This document shows positions 25,182 to 34,232 of a stretch of DNA of 64,000 bases, one piece after another. The notes beneath the pieces were generated by a model that saw nothing but the letters and a program-made list of their open reading frames with translations, was not told the origin of the DNA and ran no database searches. The stretch is taken from NCBI GenBank assembly GCA_003150355.1, contig QAMJ01000011.1, positions 248,001 through 312,000 on the forward strand, in the 5' to 3' direction. Source of the DNA: Clostridiales bacterium (GTDB taxonomy: Bacteria > Bacillota > Clostridia > Oscillospirales > Oscillospiraceae). Made by a program: the position numbers and the translations under genes. The first letter of the stretch is position 1. Each line of letters begins with the position of its first letter.

Positions 25182-27002
25182 ATGGATAAGCTTAGAAACG
25201 TCGCCATTATTGCACACGTTGACCACGGCAAGACCACTCTTGTCGATGAAATGCTCAAGCAGTCCGGCGTTTACCGCGAGAACCAGGAGGTCGTGGAGCG
25301 CGTCATGGACTCGAACGATCTCGAACGTGAGCGCGGCATCACCATCATGGCAAAGAACACCGCCGTGTGGTATGGCGACACGAAGATAAACATAGTTGAC
25401 ACCCCGGGTCACGCCGACTTCGGCGGCGAGGTGGAGCGTATACTCAAGATGGTCAACGGCGTTATCCTGCTGGTCGACGCCGCAGAAGGACCGATGCCGC
25501 AGACGCGCTTCGTACTCAGCCGCGCGCTGGAGCTCGGCCACCGCGTCATCGTCGTTGTCAATAAGATCGACCGCCCCGACCAGCGCATACACGAGGTCAT
25601 AGATGAGGTGCTCGAACTGCTCATCGACCTCAACGCGACGGATGAGCAGCTGGATTCCCCGATGCTCTTCTGCTCCGGCCGGCAGGGCACTGCGAGCTAC
25701 TCCCCCGACGTTCCCGGCACCGACCTCAAGCCCCTGTTCGACACGATCCTTGACTATATCCCCGCGCCGAGCATGGACCTTGACAAGCCCTTCCAGATGC
25801 TCGTCAGCAGCATCGACTATAACGAGTACGTCGGCCGTATCGCCATCGGGCGCATCGAGCGCGGCGTGATAAAGCAGAACCAGGAGATCGAGGTCTGCAA
25901 TTACCACAATCAGGACGAGCCGCCTATGAAGGCAAAGGCCGTGTCGCTCTACCAGTTCGACGGGCTCAACAGAGTCCCAGTGACCGAAGCGGGCGCAGGC
26001 AACATCATCGCGATGAGCGGCATAGGCGATGTCACCATCGGTGACACTATCTGCGCCAGAGGCTTTGCCGAGCCGATAGAGTTCGTGAAGATCGGCGCGC
26101 CGACGCTGGAAATGACCTTCTCCGTAAACGACAGCCCCTTTGCTGGGACTGAGGGCAAGTTTGTCACCTCCCGCCAGATCCGCGACCGTCTTTTCCGCGA
26201 GACGCTTAAGGACGTTTCCCTCCGCGTCTCCGAGATCGGCAGCAGCACCGACAGCTTTAACGTCGCAGGCCGCGGCGAAATGAGCCTGTCCATCCTCATC
26301 GAGACGATGCGCCGCGAGGGCTATGAGTTCCAGGTGTCTCCCCCGCGTGTGCTGTATCAGGAGATCGACGGGCAGAAGTGCGAGCCTATCGAGCGCGTCG
26401 TCGTCGACGTGCCGCAGGACTGCATGGGCTCCGTTATGGAGAAGCTCGGCGCGCGCAAGGGCGAGTTCCTTGAAATGACCCCCGCCGGCAACCGCATGAA
26501 GATGGAATTTCTTGTTCCGTCCCGCGGACTGTTCGGCTACCGCAACGAGTTCCTTACCGACACCAAGGGCGAGGGCATCCTTGCCTCCGTGTTCGAGAAG
26601 TACGCGCCCTACAAGGGCGACATCGCCCGCCGCAGCACCGGCTCCCTCATCGCGTGGGAGACTGGTGAGGCCGTGGCATACGGAATCTGGAACGCGCAGG
26701 AGCGCGGCGCGATGTTCATCACGCCGGGCACGAAGGTCTATGCCGGTATGGTCATAGGCGTCACGCAGAAGAGCGACGATGTGCCCGTCAACGTCTGCCG
26801 CACGAAGCACCTGACGAACACCCGTGCTTCCGGCTCAGATGAGGCGCTGCGCCTTGTCCCGCCGAGACAGCTCAGCCTTGAGCAGTGCCTCGAGTTCCTC
26901 GCCGATGACGAGCTGCTTGAAGTCACGCCGAAGAACCTCCGCCTGCGCAAGAGCATCCTCGACCACAGCCTGAGAATGAAGAACGTCATGCGCAATAGAT
27001 GA
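25182..27002 (+). CDS. typA: Ribosome-associated GTPase TypA/BipA
   Basis: The 606-aa protein has the translational GTPase domain with G1 AHVDHGKTTLVDEML, G2 ERGITI, G3 DTPGHADF and G4 NKIDRPDQR, followed by domains II, III and V and the TypA-specific C-terminal domain (GLFGYRNEFLTDT near residue 450). The length is typical. TypA acts in ribosome assembly and stress adaptation. The start follows AAGGGAG. It is transcribed alone and ended by a perfect hairpin. Confidence 0.97.
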   Translation: MDKLRNVAIIAHVDHGKTTLVDEMLKQSGVYRENQEVVERVMDSNDLERERGITIMAKNTAVWYGDTKINIVDTPGHADFGGEVERILKMVNGVILLVDAAEGPMPQTRFVLSRALELGHRVIVVVNKIDRPDQRIHEVIDEVLELLIDLNATDEQLDSPMLFCSGRQGTASYSPDVPGTDLKPLFDTILDYIPAPSMDLDKPFQMLVSSIDYNEYVGRIAIGRIERGVIKQNQEIEVCNYHNQDEPPMKAKAVSLYQFDGLNRVPVTEAGAGNIIAMSGIGDVTIGDTICARGFAEPIEFVKIGAPTLEMTFSVNDSPFAGTEGKFVTSRQIRDRLFRETLKDVSLRVSEIGSSTDSFNVAGRGEMSLSILIETMRREGYEFQVSPPRVLYQEIDGQKCEPIERVVVDVPQDCMGSVMEKLGARKGEFLEMTPAGNRMKMEFLVPSRGLFGYRNEFLTDTKGEGILASVFEKYAPYKGDIARRSTGSLIAWETGEAVAYGIWNAQERGAMFITPGTKVYAGMVIGVTQKSDDVPVNVCRTKHLTNTRASGSDEALRLVPPRQLSLEQCLEFLADDELLEVTPKNLRLRKSILDHSLRMKNVMRNR

Positions 27003-27015
27003 TAAGCGGAAAAAT

Positions 27016-27048
27016 GCTCGCACCGCAATCGCGGTGCGAGCTGTTTTT
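27016..27048 (+). terminator. Terminator of typA
   Basis: GCTCGCACCGC at 27016-27026 pairs perfectly with GCGGTGCGAGC at 27031-27041 (AATC loop), followed by TGTTTTT. Confidence 0.9.
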
Positions 27049-27060
27049 ATAGGCTCTATA

Positions 27061-27369
27061 TCAGTCCTGAGGCTTGATGCTGCTGTTGAGTATCTCGCCG
27101 GTGACGGCGTCGATAATATAATCATACTCGTTTTGATGGGTGTCAAACTCGACCTCATACCATGCAGAGTGACGGGTCTTTTCAAATTCAACGTCGTCAG
27201 AGTAAATCATGGTGACGGTGGTGCCGGCGTCGTCAAGCGCAATGTTCAGCGCTGCTTCCGCACCGATATAAGTGTCGTTGTGGCGATAGATGAAATATCC
27301 GCCGATTGCAGCGCCGATGATGACGAGTACGAGTACCGCGATAAGAATGTTTTTGAGTGTCTTGTTCAT
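27061..27369 (-). CDS. Small membrane-anchored PepSY-domain protein
   Basis: The 102-aa protein has an N-terminal membrane helix (about residues 8-27) and one PepSY domain: IGAEAALNIALDDAG, then YEVEFDTHQNEYDYIID and VTGEIL. PepSY domains are often inhibitory or regulatory partners of peptidases. The ATG at 27369 lies after GGAGAAGG, so nine upstream codons are not used. It converges with typA. Confidence 0.8.
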   Translation of the reverse strand: MNKTLKNILIAVLVLVIIGAAIGGYFIYRHNDTYIGAEAALNIALDDAGTTVTMIYSDDVEFEKTRHSAWYEVEFDTHQNEYDYIIDAVTGEILNSSIKPQD

Positions 27370-27500
27370 TTTTCCTTCTCCTTTTTTCTGACTCATTTCA
27401 GCTTGGCTAAAGTATATCCGGAGCTTTTAAGAAATTTATTAGAAATTCTAAGAAACTTGCCGCTGTAAAAAGAAATAGAAAAATATAGCCCCTGTCCACG

Positions 27501-27983
27501 TTATTTGCCGGAGTAGGAATAATCGCCGTGGACGCCGCCGGTCTTCTCCAGCAGATGAATGTCGGAGATGAGAATGTCCTTCTGCACAGCCTTGCACATG
27601 TCGTAGACTGTGAGTGCGGCGGCGCTGACGGCCGTCAGCGCTTCCATCTCAACGCCTGTGTGCCCGGCGCAGGAGGCCGACGCGGTTATCTCTACGGAAA
27701 GGCGCGCTTCATCCAGCGTGAGAGAAATGTCTATCCCGTCTATAAGAACTGGGTGGCACATCGGGATGATGTCCGGCGTGTGCTTTGCGGCCATTATGCC
27801 CGCGACCTGCGCCACGGCCAGAACGTCGCCCTTTTTCATGCCTCCGTTTTTGATGAGCGTGAAGGTATTCTCATTGACCGTCACGCGCCCCGCAGCGACG
27901 GCGGTGCGCACAGTCGCCGGTTTATCGCCGACGTCGACCATCTTTGCTCTGCCCTGATCGTTGAAGTGTGTGAAATCCTGCAC
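27501..27983 (-). CDS. moaC: Cyclic pyranopterin monophosphate synthase
   Basis: The 160-aa protein has the MoaC signature: HFNDQGRAKMVDVGDKP at the N-terminus, the CHPV loop near residue 77, and GVEMEALTAVSAAALTVYDMCKA with the catalytic lysines near 130. It turns the MoaA product into cyclic pyranopterin monophosphate in molybdenum cofactor synthesis. It is the last gene of the moaA operon, 13 nt after the MOSC-Mog gene. Confidence 0.95.
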   Translation of the reverse strand: MQDFTHFNDQGRAKMVDVGDKPATVRTAVAAGRVTVNENTFTLIKNGGMKKGDVLAVAQVAGIMAAKHTPDIIPMCHPVLIDGIDISLTLDEARLSVEITASASCAGHTGVEMEALTAVSAAALTVYDMCKAVQKDILISDIHLLEKTGGVHGDYSYSGK

Positions 27984-27996
27984 GGGGCTTACCTCC

Positions 27997-28803
27997 TCAT
28001 CTGCCGTTTCTAAGGCTCTCCATCACCTGCGGTGCGGAGTCCATAAGTGCGTCCATATGCTCCTCCGGGTCAGCGGCAATGAGCGTCTTTCCGCGTATGA
28101 CGGCAGACGCGATGCCTGGAGTCGACTTATCCGAAACGGCGAGCATCGCTTCCTGCGCGGCGCTGCCCGCACCGCCGGTCACGAGGATGAGGTCAAGCCG
28201 GCGCTGATCGCACAGGCGCATGAGCTGCTGCTTTAGGACGCGCACATCGTCAGGGATCGCAGGCTCTTCAACGACCGTGTACCCCACATCGCGCAGGCGC
28301 TTGGATATCGTCTCCCCGCTCCCGCTCTCGCCGAGCGTGATGACCGCGGCCTGCCATGGGAAGTGTCCCTCGCGCGGAACGATAGCCATTTCGTCTCCGA
28401 CGGAGATCGTGCCCGGCTCAAGAACGCGGGCAAAAACGCCTTCGCGCGGCATGATGCAGTCGCCCATTTTCTTATATATCTCGCAGTGGCTGTGGCACTC
28501 CTTGCCTATCTGCGTCATTTCCAGCAGCACATCGTTGCAGCGCAGGAGCGTTCCGACCGGGAGCGCGCGGAAGTCGAAGCCCTCCACGACGAGGTTCTCA
28601 CCGAACGCGCCGGGGATAACATTTGCCCCGCGTTTATTGAATGCCTCTATCTTGTCCGCACTCAGCAGGCTTATCTGCCGGTGCCATTTACCGGCGTGTG
28701 CGTCGCCGTCAATGCCCCATTCGGCAGAGAAATGCGCGGTGCTGACGTCCTTCTTCTGTATACCCTTGCGGTCGCTCGTGCAGACCGCTATCACCTTTCC
28801 CAT
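27997..28803 (-). CDS. MOSC domain fused to a shortened Mog/MoaB-like domain
   Basis: The 268-aa protein starts with a MOSC domain (about residues 1-145: GIDGDAHAGKWHRQISLL, NLVVEGFDF, GKECHSHCEIY with Cys for metal-sulfur handling). The second half (about 150-265) reads as a MogA/MoaB-type molybdopterin-binding fold: AAVITLGESGSG, then ILVTGGAGSAAQEAML, where the usual GGTG is GGAG. It is shorter than free MogA. It probably serves cofactor sulfuration or adenylylation steps, but the altered motif makes activity uncertain. It sits between moaA and moaC. Confidence 0.8.
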   Translation of the reverse strand: MGKVIAVCTSDRKGIQKKDVSTAHFSAEWGIDGDAHAGKWHRQISLLSADKIEAFNKRGANVIPGAFGENLVVEGFDFRALPVGTLLRCNDVLLEMTQIGKECHSHCEIYKKMGDCIMPREGVFARVLEPGTISVGDEMAIVPREGHFPWQAAVITLGESGSGETISKRLRDVGYTVVEEPAIPDDVRVLKQQLMRLCDQRRLDLILVTGGAGSAAQEAMLAVSDKSTPGIASAVIRGKTLIAADPEEHMDALMDSAPQVMESLRNGR

Positions 28804-28807
28804 GGTC

Positions 28808-29779
28808 TTATCCTCCTATCTGGCTCATCGCATGCTTTTCCGTGATGCCGGTGCTTGTATCAAAGCAGTGTGCGCGAGGCTTATTGTATATGGCCGCCCT
28901 CAGCGCTTCTGTCAGCTCCTCGTCCGTGCACCCGCCGCGGATGAGCGCGCGCAGGTCGGCGGAGTCGGCATAGCAGAGACATGGCTTGAGCTGGCCGGTG
29001 CTCGTCAGGCGCACGCGGTTGCACTCGGCACAGAACCTGTGGCTCACCGCGTCGATGAAGCCTATCCTGCCGAGGAGCGCCGCGCTCTTATAATAATGCG
29101 CAGGGCCGTTGCCGCGCTTTTCGTCCGTCGGGGTAAGATCGGGCCAGCGCTCTTTCAGCACGGCAAGTATATCCACCGGGGAGACGCGCCTCATCGATGT
29201 GCCGAAGCCTATGGGCATGAGCTCTATAAAGCGCACATCCACGGAAAGCGTCTCCGCGATGGCGGCAAGCGCGGGAGCGTCAGCTTCCGTCTCTTCGAGC
29301 ATCACGGCGTTTATCTTTGTGCGCAAACCTTTGGTGCAGCACTCTTTGAGCACGCGCAGGAGCGTATCCGCACCGTCGCCGGTGTACCCGGTTATGCTGC
29401 GAAAACGTACATTATCCAGTGTGTCAAGGCTGATGTTCACACCGTCAAGTCCCGCAGCGGTGAGCGCGTCGAGGTTCTTTTCCAGCAGCAGGCCGTTCGT
29501 TGTCAGCGTGACCTGCTGTGTGCCGGGCTGGGTTTTCAGCGCGGCGATGAACTCCGCGCAGCCCGCGCGCACAAGCGGCTCCCCGCCCGTGACCTTGAAC
29601 TTCGTTATCCCGAGTTCTGCGGCAGCGCGGCAGATGCGCAGTATCTCCTCATAGCGGAGGATGTCTGCGTGCTGCACGGCGTCTATCGGTTCGGGCATGC
29701 AGTAGCGGCAGCGCAGGTTGCAGCGGTCAGTCACGGATATGCGCAGGTAATCTATTTTGCGTCCGTATTGATCTAACAT
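28808..29779 (-). CDS. moaA: GTP 3',8-cyclase (radical SAM)
   Basis: The 323-aa protein has the radical SAM cluster Cys20-x3-Cys24-x2-Cys27 (CNLRCRYC), KVTGGEPLVR near residue 60, and a C-terminal second cluster site FCAECNRVR...CLCYA near 250. It ends in Gly-Gly, as functional MoaA does. It makes the first intermediate of the molybdenum cofactor from GTP. The downstream MOSC-Mog gene begins 4 nt after its stop. No moco riboswitch was recognised upstream. Confidence 0.96.
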   Translation of the reverse strand: MLDQYGRKIDYLRISVTDRCNLRCRYCMPEPIDAVQHADILRYEEILRICRAAAELGITKFKVTGGEPLVRAGCAEFIAALKTQPGTQQVTLTTNGLLLEKNLDALTAAGLDGVNISLDTLDNVRFRSITGYTGDGADTLLRVLKECCTKGLRTKINAVMLEETEADAPALAAIAETLSVDVRFIELMPIGFGTSMRRVSPVDILAVLKERWPDLTPTDEKRGNGPAHYYKSAALLGRIGFIDAVSHRFCAECNRVRLTSTGQLKPCLCYADSADLRALIRGGCTDEELTEALRAAIYNKPRAHCFDTSTGITEKHAMSQIGG

Positions 29780-29874
29780 TGTTTATATTCCCCTTTGTAC
29801 CTGATGTATTTTAACACGTATCAGGCAAAAAAGCCACATCTGCCCGCAATATCGGCGGAGATAATTTCATATGC

Positions 29875-29903
29875 TTGCGTCCCGCCGCCGATGCGTTTAT
29901 AAT
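29875..29903 (+). promoter_or_regulatory. Sigma-A promoter of the two-component operon
   Basis: TTGCGT at 29875-29880, a 17-nt spacer and a perfect TATAAT at 29898-29903. The response regulator start codon follows at 30007, which leaves a leader of about 95 nt. Confidence 0.6.
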
Positions 29904-30006
29904 AATTATAGTATAGCTGGTATATTTTTAATAGATTTCTTAATTCTTCGGTTTACAGTACGATCAGAATACGGGCGCTGTGCCGTCCGGCACTTGGAGG
30001 AACGGA

Positions 30007-30678
30007 ATGAGGATACTTGTCGTAGAGGATGAAAAGCATCTCAACCGCATAATCAGCGAGGCTGTGGAGGACGAGGGCTACAGCGTCGACAGCTGCTTTA
30101 ACGGGCAGGAGGCGCTTGAGTTTATGGAGTGCGCGAAATATGACGTGATGATCCTGGACATTATGATGCCGAAGCTCAATGGGCTTGACCTTGTGCGACG
30201 CCTCCGCCGCGGCGGGGACACGACGCCTGTTCTCTTCCTCACCGCGCGCGACAGCGTCGCCGACCGCGTCGAGGGGCTTGAGAGCGGCGGGGATTATTAT
30301 CTTGTCAAGCCCTTTGACTTCAAGGAGCTTATGGCCGTCGTGCGCGTCATGACGCGCAAATATACCGGCAACCGCTCGAACGTCTTTACCGTCGGCGACC
30401 TGAGCCTTGACACCTCCTCGCACAGAGTGACGCGCGCCGGGAAGAGCATCGATCTTACGAGCAAGGAGTTTTCCCTGCTTGAATATATGGTGCGCAACAA
30501 GGGCGTCGTCCTCTCGCGCGAGATGATAGAGAACAACCTCTGGAACTATGACTATGAGGGCGGGACGAACGTCGTCGACGTCTATGTCGGCTACCTTCGC
30601 AAAAAGATGGACACCGGCTTTGACAAGAAGCTTATCCAGACCGTCTGGGGCACCGGCTGGGTGCTGAAGGAGGATTGA
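30007..30678 (+). CDS. OmpR-family response regulator
   Basis: The 223-aa protein has a receiver domain with Glu8/Asp9, phosphoacceptor Asp51 and Lys in YYLVKPF, then a winged-helix domain (SKEFSLLEYM, GTGWVL). It resembles CusR/QseB-type regulators. In place of the usual GADDY it has GGDYY, so the position before the lysine loop is unusual. The ATG at 30007 follows GGAGGAACGG, so an earlier in-frame start at 29980 is rejected. The cognate kinase follows after 4 nt. Confidence 0.88.
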   Translation: MRILVVEDEKHLNRIISEAVEDEGYSVDSCFNGQEALEFMECAKYDVMILDIMMPKLNGLDLVRRLRRGGDTTPVLFLTARDSVADRVEGLESGGDYYLVKPFDFKELMAVVRVMTRKYTGNRSNVFTVGDLSLDTSSHRVTRAGKSIDLTSKEFSLLEYMVRNKGVVLSREMIENNLWNYDYEGGTNVVDVYVGYLRKKMDTGFDKKLIQTVWGTGWVLKED

Positions 30679-30682
30679 GCAT

Positions 30683-32014
30683 ATGTCCGTCAAGCTCAGA
30701 ATGACGCTGTGGATCACGCTCATGGTGCTGCTGCTGGCGGCTATGGTGCTGGTATTCGTGTTCGTCATAAATGCAAACGCTGTTACGGACGATCCTGCAG
30801 GCAGGCTCGTCAAGGTCGTGATGAAAAACGCCGACCGGCTCGAATTTGACCACGGGCGCTTCGAGTGGGACGACGTTGACGCGTACCGCCGCGGTGTGTA
30901 CACTACCTTCTATGCCGAGGACGGGGAGCTGCTCTGCGGCGCGATACCAGACGGCTTCGATTCCGCCGCCGTGCCGTTTGAGGAAAACTTCGTGCGCAGC
31001 ACTGAGATAAACGGCGAGGAGTATTATATCTATGATGTCTATGTCGACATGGACATCACATATGTCTGGGTGCGCGGCCTGATCTCCGCGGCCGACCGCT
31101 CCGGTCTTATGCACACCATACTCATCCTCACAGCGGCCTTGCTCCCGGCGATCCTTGTTCTCTCCACGGGCGGCGGCTGGCTCATCGCGAGCCTGTCCTT
31201 TAAGCCGCTTGAGAAGATCGTCAATGCCGCAAACGATATAAGCGACGGCGGCGACCTCACAAAGCGCCTGAATATCCGCCGCGGCCCGTCCGAGATGAAG
31301 CGTCTCGGCAGCAGCTTTGACAGGATGTTTGAGCGCTTGGAGAAGTCCTTTGAGACCGAGCGGCAGTTCGCTTCCGACGCTTCACATGAGCTGCGCACCC
31401 CGATAACCATCATCCTCGCCCAGTGCGACCGCTCCCGACGCAAGGACAAAACGCCCGATGATTATTCCGCCTCCATCGGCGTCATAGAGGAGCAGGCGCA
31501 GTATATGTCAGAGCTTGTGCAGCAGCTGCTCGGCCTCACCCGTATGCAGCACGGCACTGACCGCTATCCGATGCGCGAGAGCGATCTGAGCGAGTTCACG
31601 GAGTCCTGCTGCGATGAGTTCACGCCCATCGACAGCCGGGGCATAGAGCTCAAAACAGACATCGCGCCCGGCATCACTGCGCACTTCAACGGCGCGCTGA
31701 TGTCCCGCGTCATACATAATCTTCTCCAGAACGCGTATAAATACGGCGTTGAGGGCGGGCACATATGGCTCACTCTGCGCCGCACGGAGCAGGGAGCTGT
31801 GCTCTCCGTCAAGGACGACGGCATCGGCATCGCCCCGGAGAACATTGACAAGGTCTGGCAGCGCTTCTGGCAGGCGGACACTTCCCACGGCGACGAGGGC
31901 AGCAGCGGTCTTGGCTTGGCGATAGTGAAGGAGATCGCCCAGTTCCACGGGGGCGACGCCGTTGTCGAGAGCACCCCCGGCTCCGGCAGCACCTTCAGCG
32001 TTATCCTGCCGTGA
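30683..32014 (+). CDS. Sensor histidine kinase with HAMP domain
   Basis: The 443-aa protein has two membrane helices (about residues 9-30 and 145-168) around a 110-residue outer sensor region rich in acidic and aromatic residues. HAMP follows, then HisKA with His235 (SDASHELRTP) and HATPase_c with QNAYKYG, DDGIGIAPE and SGLGLAIV. It pairs with the regulator just upstream. The signal is unknown. Confidence 0.88.
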   Translation: MSVKLRMTLWITLMVLLLAAMVLVFVFVINANAVTDDPAGRLVKVVMKNADRLEFDHGRFEWDDVDAYRRGVYTTFYAEDGELLCGAIPDGFDSAAVPFEENFVRSTEINGEEYYIYDVYVDMDITYVWVRGLISAADRSGLMHTILILTAALLPAILVLSTGGGWLIASLSFKPLEKIVNAANDISDGGDLTKRLNIRRGPSEMKRLGSSFDRMFERLEKSFETERQFASDASHELRTPITIILAQCDRSRRKDKTPDDYSASIGVIEEQAQYMSELVQQLLGLTRMQHGTDRYPMRESDLSEFTESCCDEFTPIDSRGIELKTDIAPGITAHFNGALMSRVIHNLLQNAYKYGVEGGHIWLTLRRTEQGAVLSVKDDGIGIAPENIDKVWQRFWQADTSHGDEGSSGLGLAIVKEIAQFHGGDAVVESTPGSGSTFSVILP

Positions 32015-32026
32015 CCTGACATATAT

Positions 32027-32062
32027 GAAAGAGCGTACGCGGAATTCCGCATACGCTCTTTC
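32027..32062. terminator. Long palindromic hairpin after the kinase gene
   Basis: GAAAGAGCGTA and GCGGAATTCCGC and TACGCTCTTTC form a nearly perfect 36-bp palindrome with one mismatched pair. There is no clear T-run, so it may be a weak terminator or an mRNA end structure. Confidence 0.55.
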
Positions 32063-32113
32063 ACTGTTTGTAAGTATCGTTTATTCGATGAACTGTCCAT
32101 GTTTCCGGAACAA

Positions 32114-32298
32114 TCATTTCATGCTTTCGATTGCAGTTTCTCCGAGCAGGTCAAGCTGATAATACATCGTCACTGCGCCAGAGGCAAGAGGGCCGACGCC
32201 CTTGTTCGAATGATAGAAAGCTCTGCCGCAGATGGGTTCCGTGTCCAGTATCGCCTCCATGCCGCGCTCTGTTCGGGTATGGCTCCTTTCATCGCCTC
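32114..32298 (-). pseudogene. dhaL: Decayed 3' fragment of a dhaL gene
   Basis: On the minus strand this segment encodes GAVTMYYQLDLLGETAIESM and other pieces that match the last 65 codons of the intact dhaL at 39282. About 37 nt are deleted in the middle, which shifts the frame, and the 5' part of the gene is missing. It ends at the stop of the TRAP permease gene dctM. The flanking TCCGGAACA sequence is also shared with the 39.27-kb locus. It is a remnant left by recombination or replacement. Confidence 0.8.
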
Positions 32299-33582
32299 TT
32301 ATAGCATCGTATTTGGCAGGAACAACGACAATTGCGGTATATATGTCAGGAGGATAAGGACAACAATCAGGGCTGCAGTCATCGGAAGGACTTCCTTAAA
32401 TACATTTTTAAGGTTGGCCTTACCTATATTGGCAGATACGAAGCAGAGGATCCCGTAAGGCGGTGTACACATACCTACCATTGTGTTTACTGTAAATATG
32501 ATCCCAAAATGAACCATGTTTATATCATACGCCTTGATTGCCGTAAGCATAAGCGGAAGGACTATATAAAGGATAGGGCTGGTATCCATTATCATGCCTA
32601 AAAACAGCAGGACAAGGTTGACGATGGCCAGGAATACGTATTTGTTGCTGGTAACAGACAGCAGAAAATCTGCGACCAGCTGGTTCAGGCCGGAAAGGGC
32701 AATTATATATGAGAAGCATTGTGCAGCACAGATAAGAATAATTATGCTGGCGGACTGGATGGCACTTTGCTTTATGGCAGCCCAGAGCTTTTTGAGATCC
32801 ATTGTGCGGTAAAGAAACATGGATATGGCGATACAATAAAGCGACGCAATAGCTCCGCCCTCGGTAGCCGTGCATATGCCGGTATACAGGGAGACGAGCA
32901 GGATGATGGTCGTAAGGAGCGCGGGGAACGCTTTCATTGTCATCCGGAGAAACGCTTTGGGGGCATACTTTTCGCCGGCTGGATAGTTGCGTTTCTTTGA
33001 TATATATGCGACGTAGAGCATCAGCGAGCCTGTCATCATCAGCGCCGGTACGATCCCTGCCAGCAGAAGGCTCCCGACGGAAGCGCCGGATATCATCGCA
33101 AAAACCACCAAGTTTATAGAAGGAGGAAAAACCGGGCCTACGGTTGCCGTTGCCGCGGTGATTGCGCAGGAGAATTCATCGTCATAGCCGTCTTTCTTCA
33201 TCGCGGCGATTTCTATAGTACCGATGCCTGAAGCGTCGGCCACAGCGGAGCCGCTCATCCCCGCAAATATCAGGCTGAGCAACGCATTGACATGAGCCAG
33301 AGCGCCGCGCCGTTTCCCGATACAGGCTTTAGAAAACTCAAACAGGATATCTGTCACCTGCCCGGCATTCATCACGTTGGCCATAAAGATGAAAAGAGGG
33401 ACCGCAATGATCACATAGCTGTTGTACGTGTTGTACATTATCTTATGGCAGATTATCCCTATATCTCCGTGACTGGCAATAAAATATGAGAGACATGCAA
33501 ATATCATGCTTACTGATATCGGCATACTCACTGCCATCATAACAATGAGGGTTATTATCGGTATCAAAAATACTGAATCCAT
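32299..33582 (-). CDS. dctM: TRAP transporter large permease DctM (module 1)
   Basis: The 427-aa protein has about 12 hydrophobic helices and family signatures: AVPLFIFMANVM near residue 66, FAGMSGSAVADASGIG near 110 and IVLPLMLTAI and VNTMVGMCTPPYG in the C-terminal half. It forms the sodium-coupled transport channel of a DctPQM importer. The ATG at 33582 follows GGAGGG. It starts 2 nt after dctQ, and its stop abuts a dhaL remnant. Its base composition is lower in GC than the housekeeping genes. Confidence 0.92.
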   Translation of the reverse strand: MDSVFLIPIITLIVMMAVSMPISVSMIFACLSYFIASHGDIGIICHKIMYNTYNSYVIIAVPLFIFMANVMNAGQVTDILFEFSKACIGKRRGALAHVNALLSLIFAGMSGSAVADASGIGTIEIAAMKKDGYDDEFSCAITAATATVGPVFPPSINLVVFAMISGASVGSLLLAGIVPALMMTGSLMLYVAYISKKRNYPAGEKYAPKAFLRMTMKAFPALLTTIILLVSLYTGICTATEGGAIASLYCIAISMFLYRTMDLKKLWAAIKQSAIQSASIIILICAAQCFSYIIALSGLNQLVADFLLSVTSNKYVFLAIVNLVLLFLGMIMDTSPILYIVLPLMLTAIKAYDINMVHFGIIFTVNTMVGMCTPPYGILCFVSANIGKANLKNVFKEVLPMTAALIVVLILLTYIPQLSLFLPNTML

Positions 33583-33584
33583 TT

Positions 33585-34175
33585 TCAGCCCTCCCAATTA
33601 TCGGATTTCTCAGATGCAGGATCGGCAAGGCCATTGGTGTTGCCGAATATTTTCCTGAGATTCATAACAATGCTGTACACCTCGTGTACTGCTGTAAGAA
33701 CAAGAAAAAATAAAAACGGGAAATAAATATAGGAAAAAGGAATGTGCATTATTGTAGTCTTAGATAAGCTGTAAGCTGAAACCGTATGGCAGCTGGGAAC
33801 AAACAAGATCACCATACCGATGACAGTGAGTGCACTCAGTATTACCTGAAGCCAGAGATTGGCTTTGCCCTTGAACAGATCGGAGAGGATGCTGAATCTC
33901 ACGTGTCCATCGCCATATTCTCTTTTATAGCGAAAGCCATAGGATGCACCGACTATCGACGTCCAGCAGAAACATATAATAGATCCCTCATATACATAGA
34001 ACGTGTCTCCATTGAAGACATACCGGATAACGATTTGAGCAAAGAATAAAATGACCACCGCGGATAGGAGTACCGCAGACAGCTGTACTTCATAGAAATC
34101 TATGATTTTCATAAATAACTGCTTCAATTTTTTCAGAGTAATCCACCCCTTTGCCGATTTTACGTATTTATACAA
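33585..34175 (-). CDS. dctQ: TRAP transporter small permease DctQ (module 1)
   Basis: The product, up to 196 aa, has four hydrophobic helices and a DctQ-like core: FFAQIVIRYVFNGDTFY and YEGSIICFCWTSIVGASYG. It links the binding protein to DctM. The start is uncertain. A TTG at 34175 lies next to a hairpin, while an ATG at 34112 (MKIIDFYEV) gives a more usual N-terminus but weak RBS. It is co-transcribed with dctM. Confidence 0.85.
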   Translation of the reverse strand: MYKYVKSAKGWITLKKLKQLFMKIIDFYEVQLSAVLLSAVVILFFAQIVIRYVFNGDTFYVYEGSIICFCWTSIVGASYGFRYKREYGDGHVRFSILSDLFKGKANLWLQVILSALTVIGMVILFVPSCHTVSAYSLSKTTIMHIPFSYIYFPFLFFLVLTAVHEVYSIVMNLRKIFGNTNGLADPASEKSDNWEG

Positions 34176-34215
34176 ATGCGAAGGTGTATACCTGTAAGGC
34201 CGTGCACCTTCGCAT
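34176..34215 (-). promoter_or_regulatory. Intercistronic hairpin between dctP and dctQ (module 1)
   Basis: ATGCGAAGGTG at 34176-34186 pairs perfectly with CACCTTCGCAT at 34205-34215 (18-nt loop), 18 nt after the dctP stop. No T-run follows. Such a hairpin could protect the dctP mRNA or partly terminate transcription, so that the binding protein is made in excess over the permease (inference). Confidence 0.6.
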
Positions 34216-34232
34216 CTGGTAAGCAGATCGGA

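Noticed and set aside
25149..26810. A 553-codon open frame antisense to typA
   Set aside because: TypA is certain and the antisense product is low-complexity without any family match.
29780..30006. Possible molybdenum-cofactor riboswitch before moaA
   Set aside because: The leader between moaA and the promoter region on the other strand is short and AT-rich, and no moco-motif helices could be drawn.
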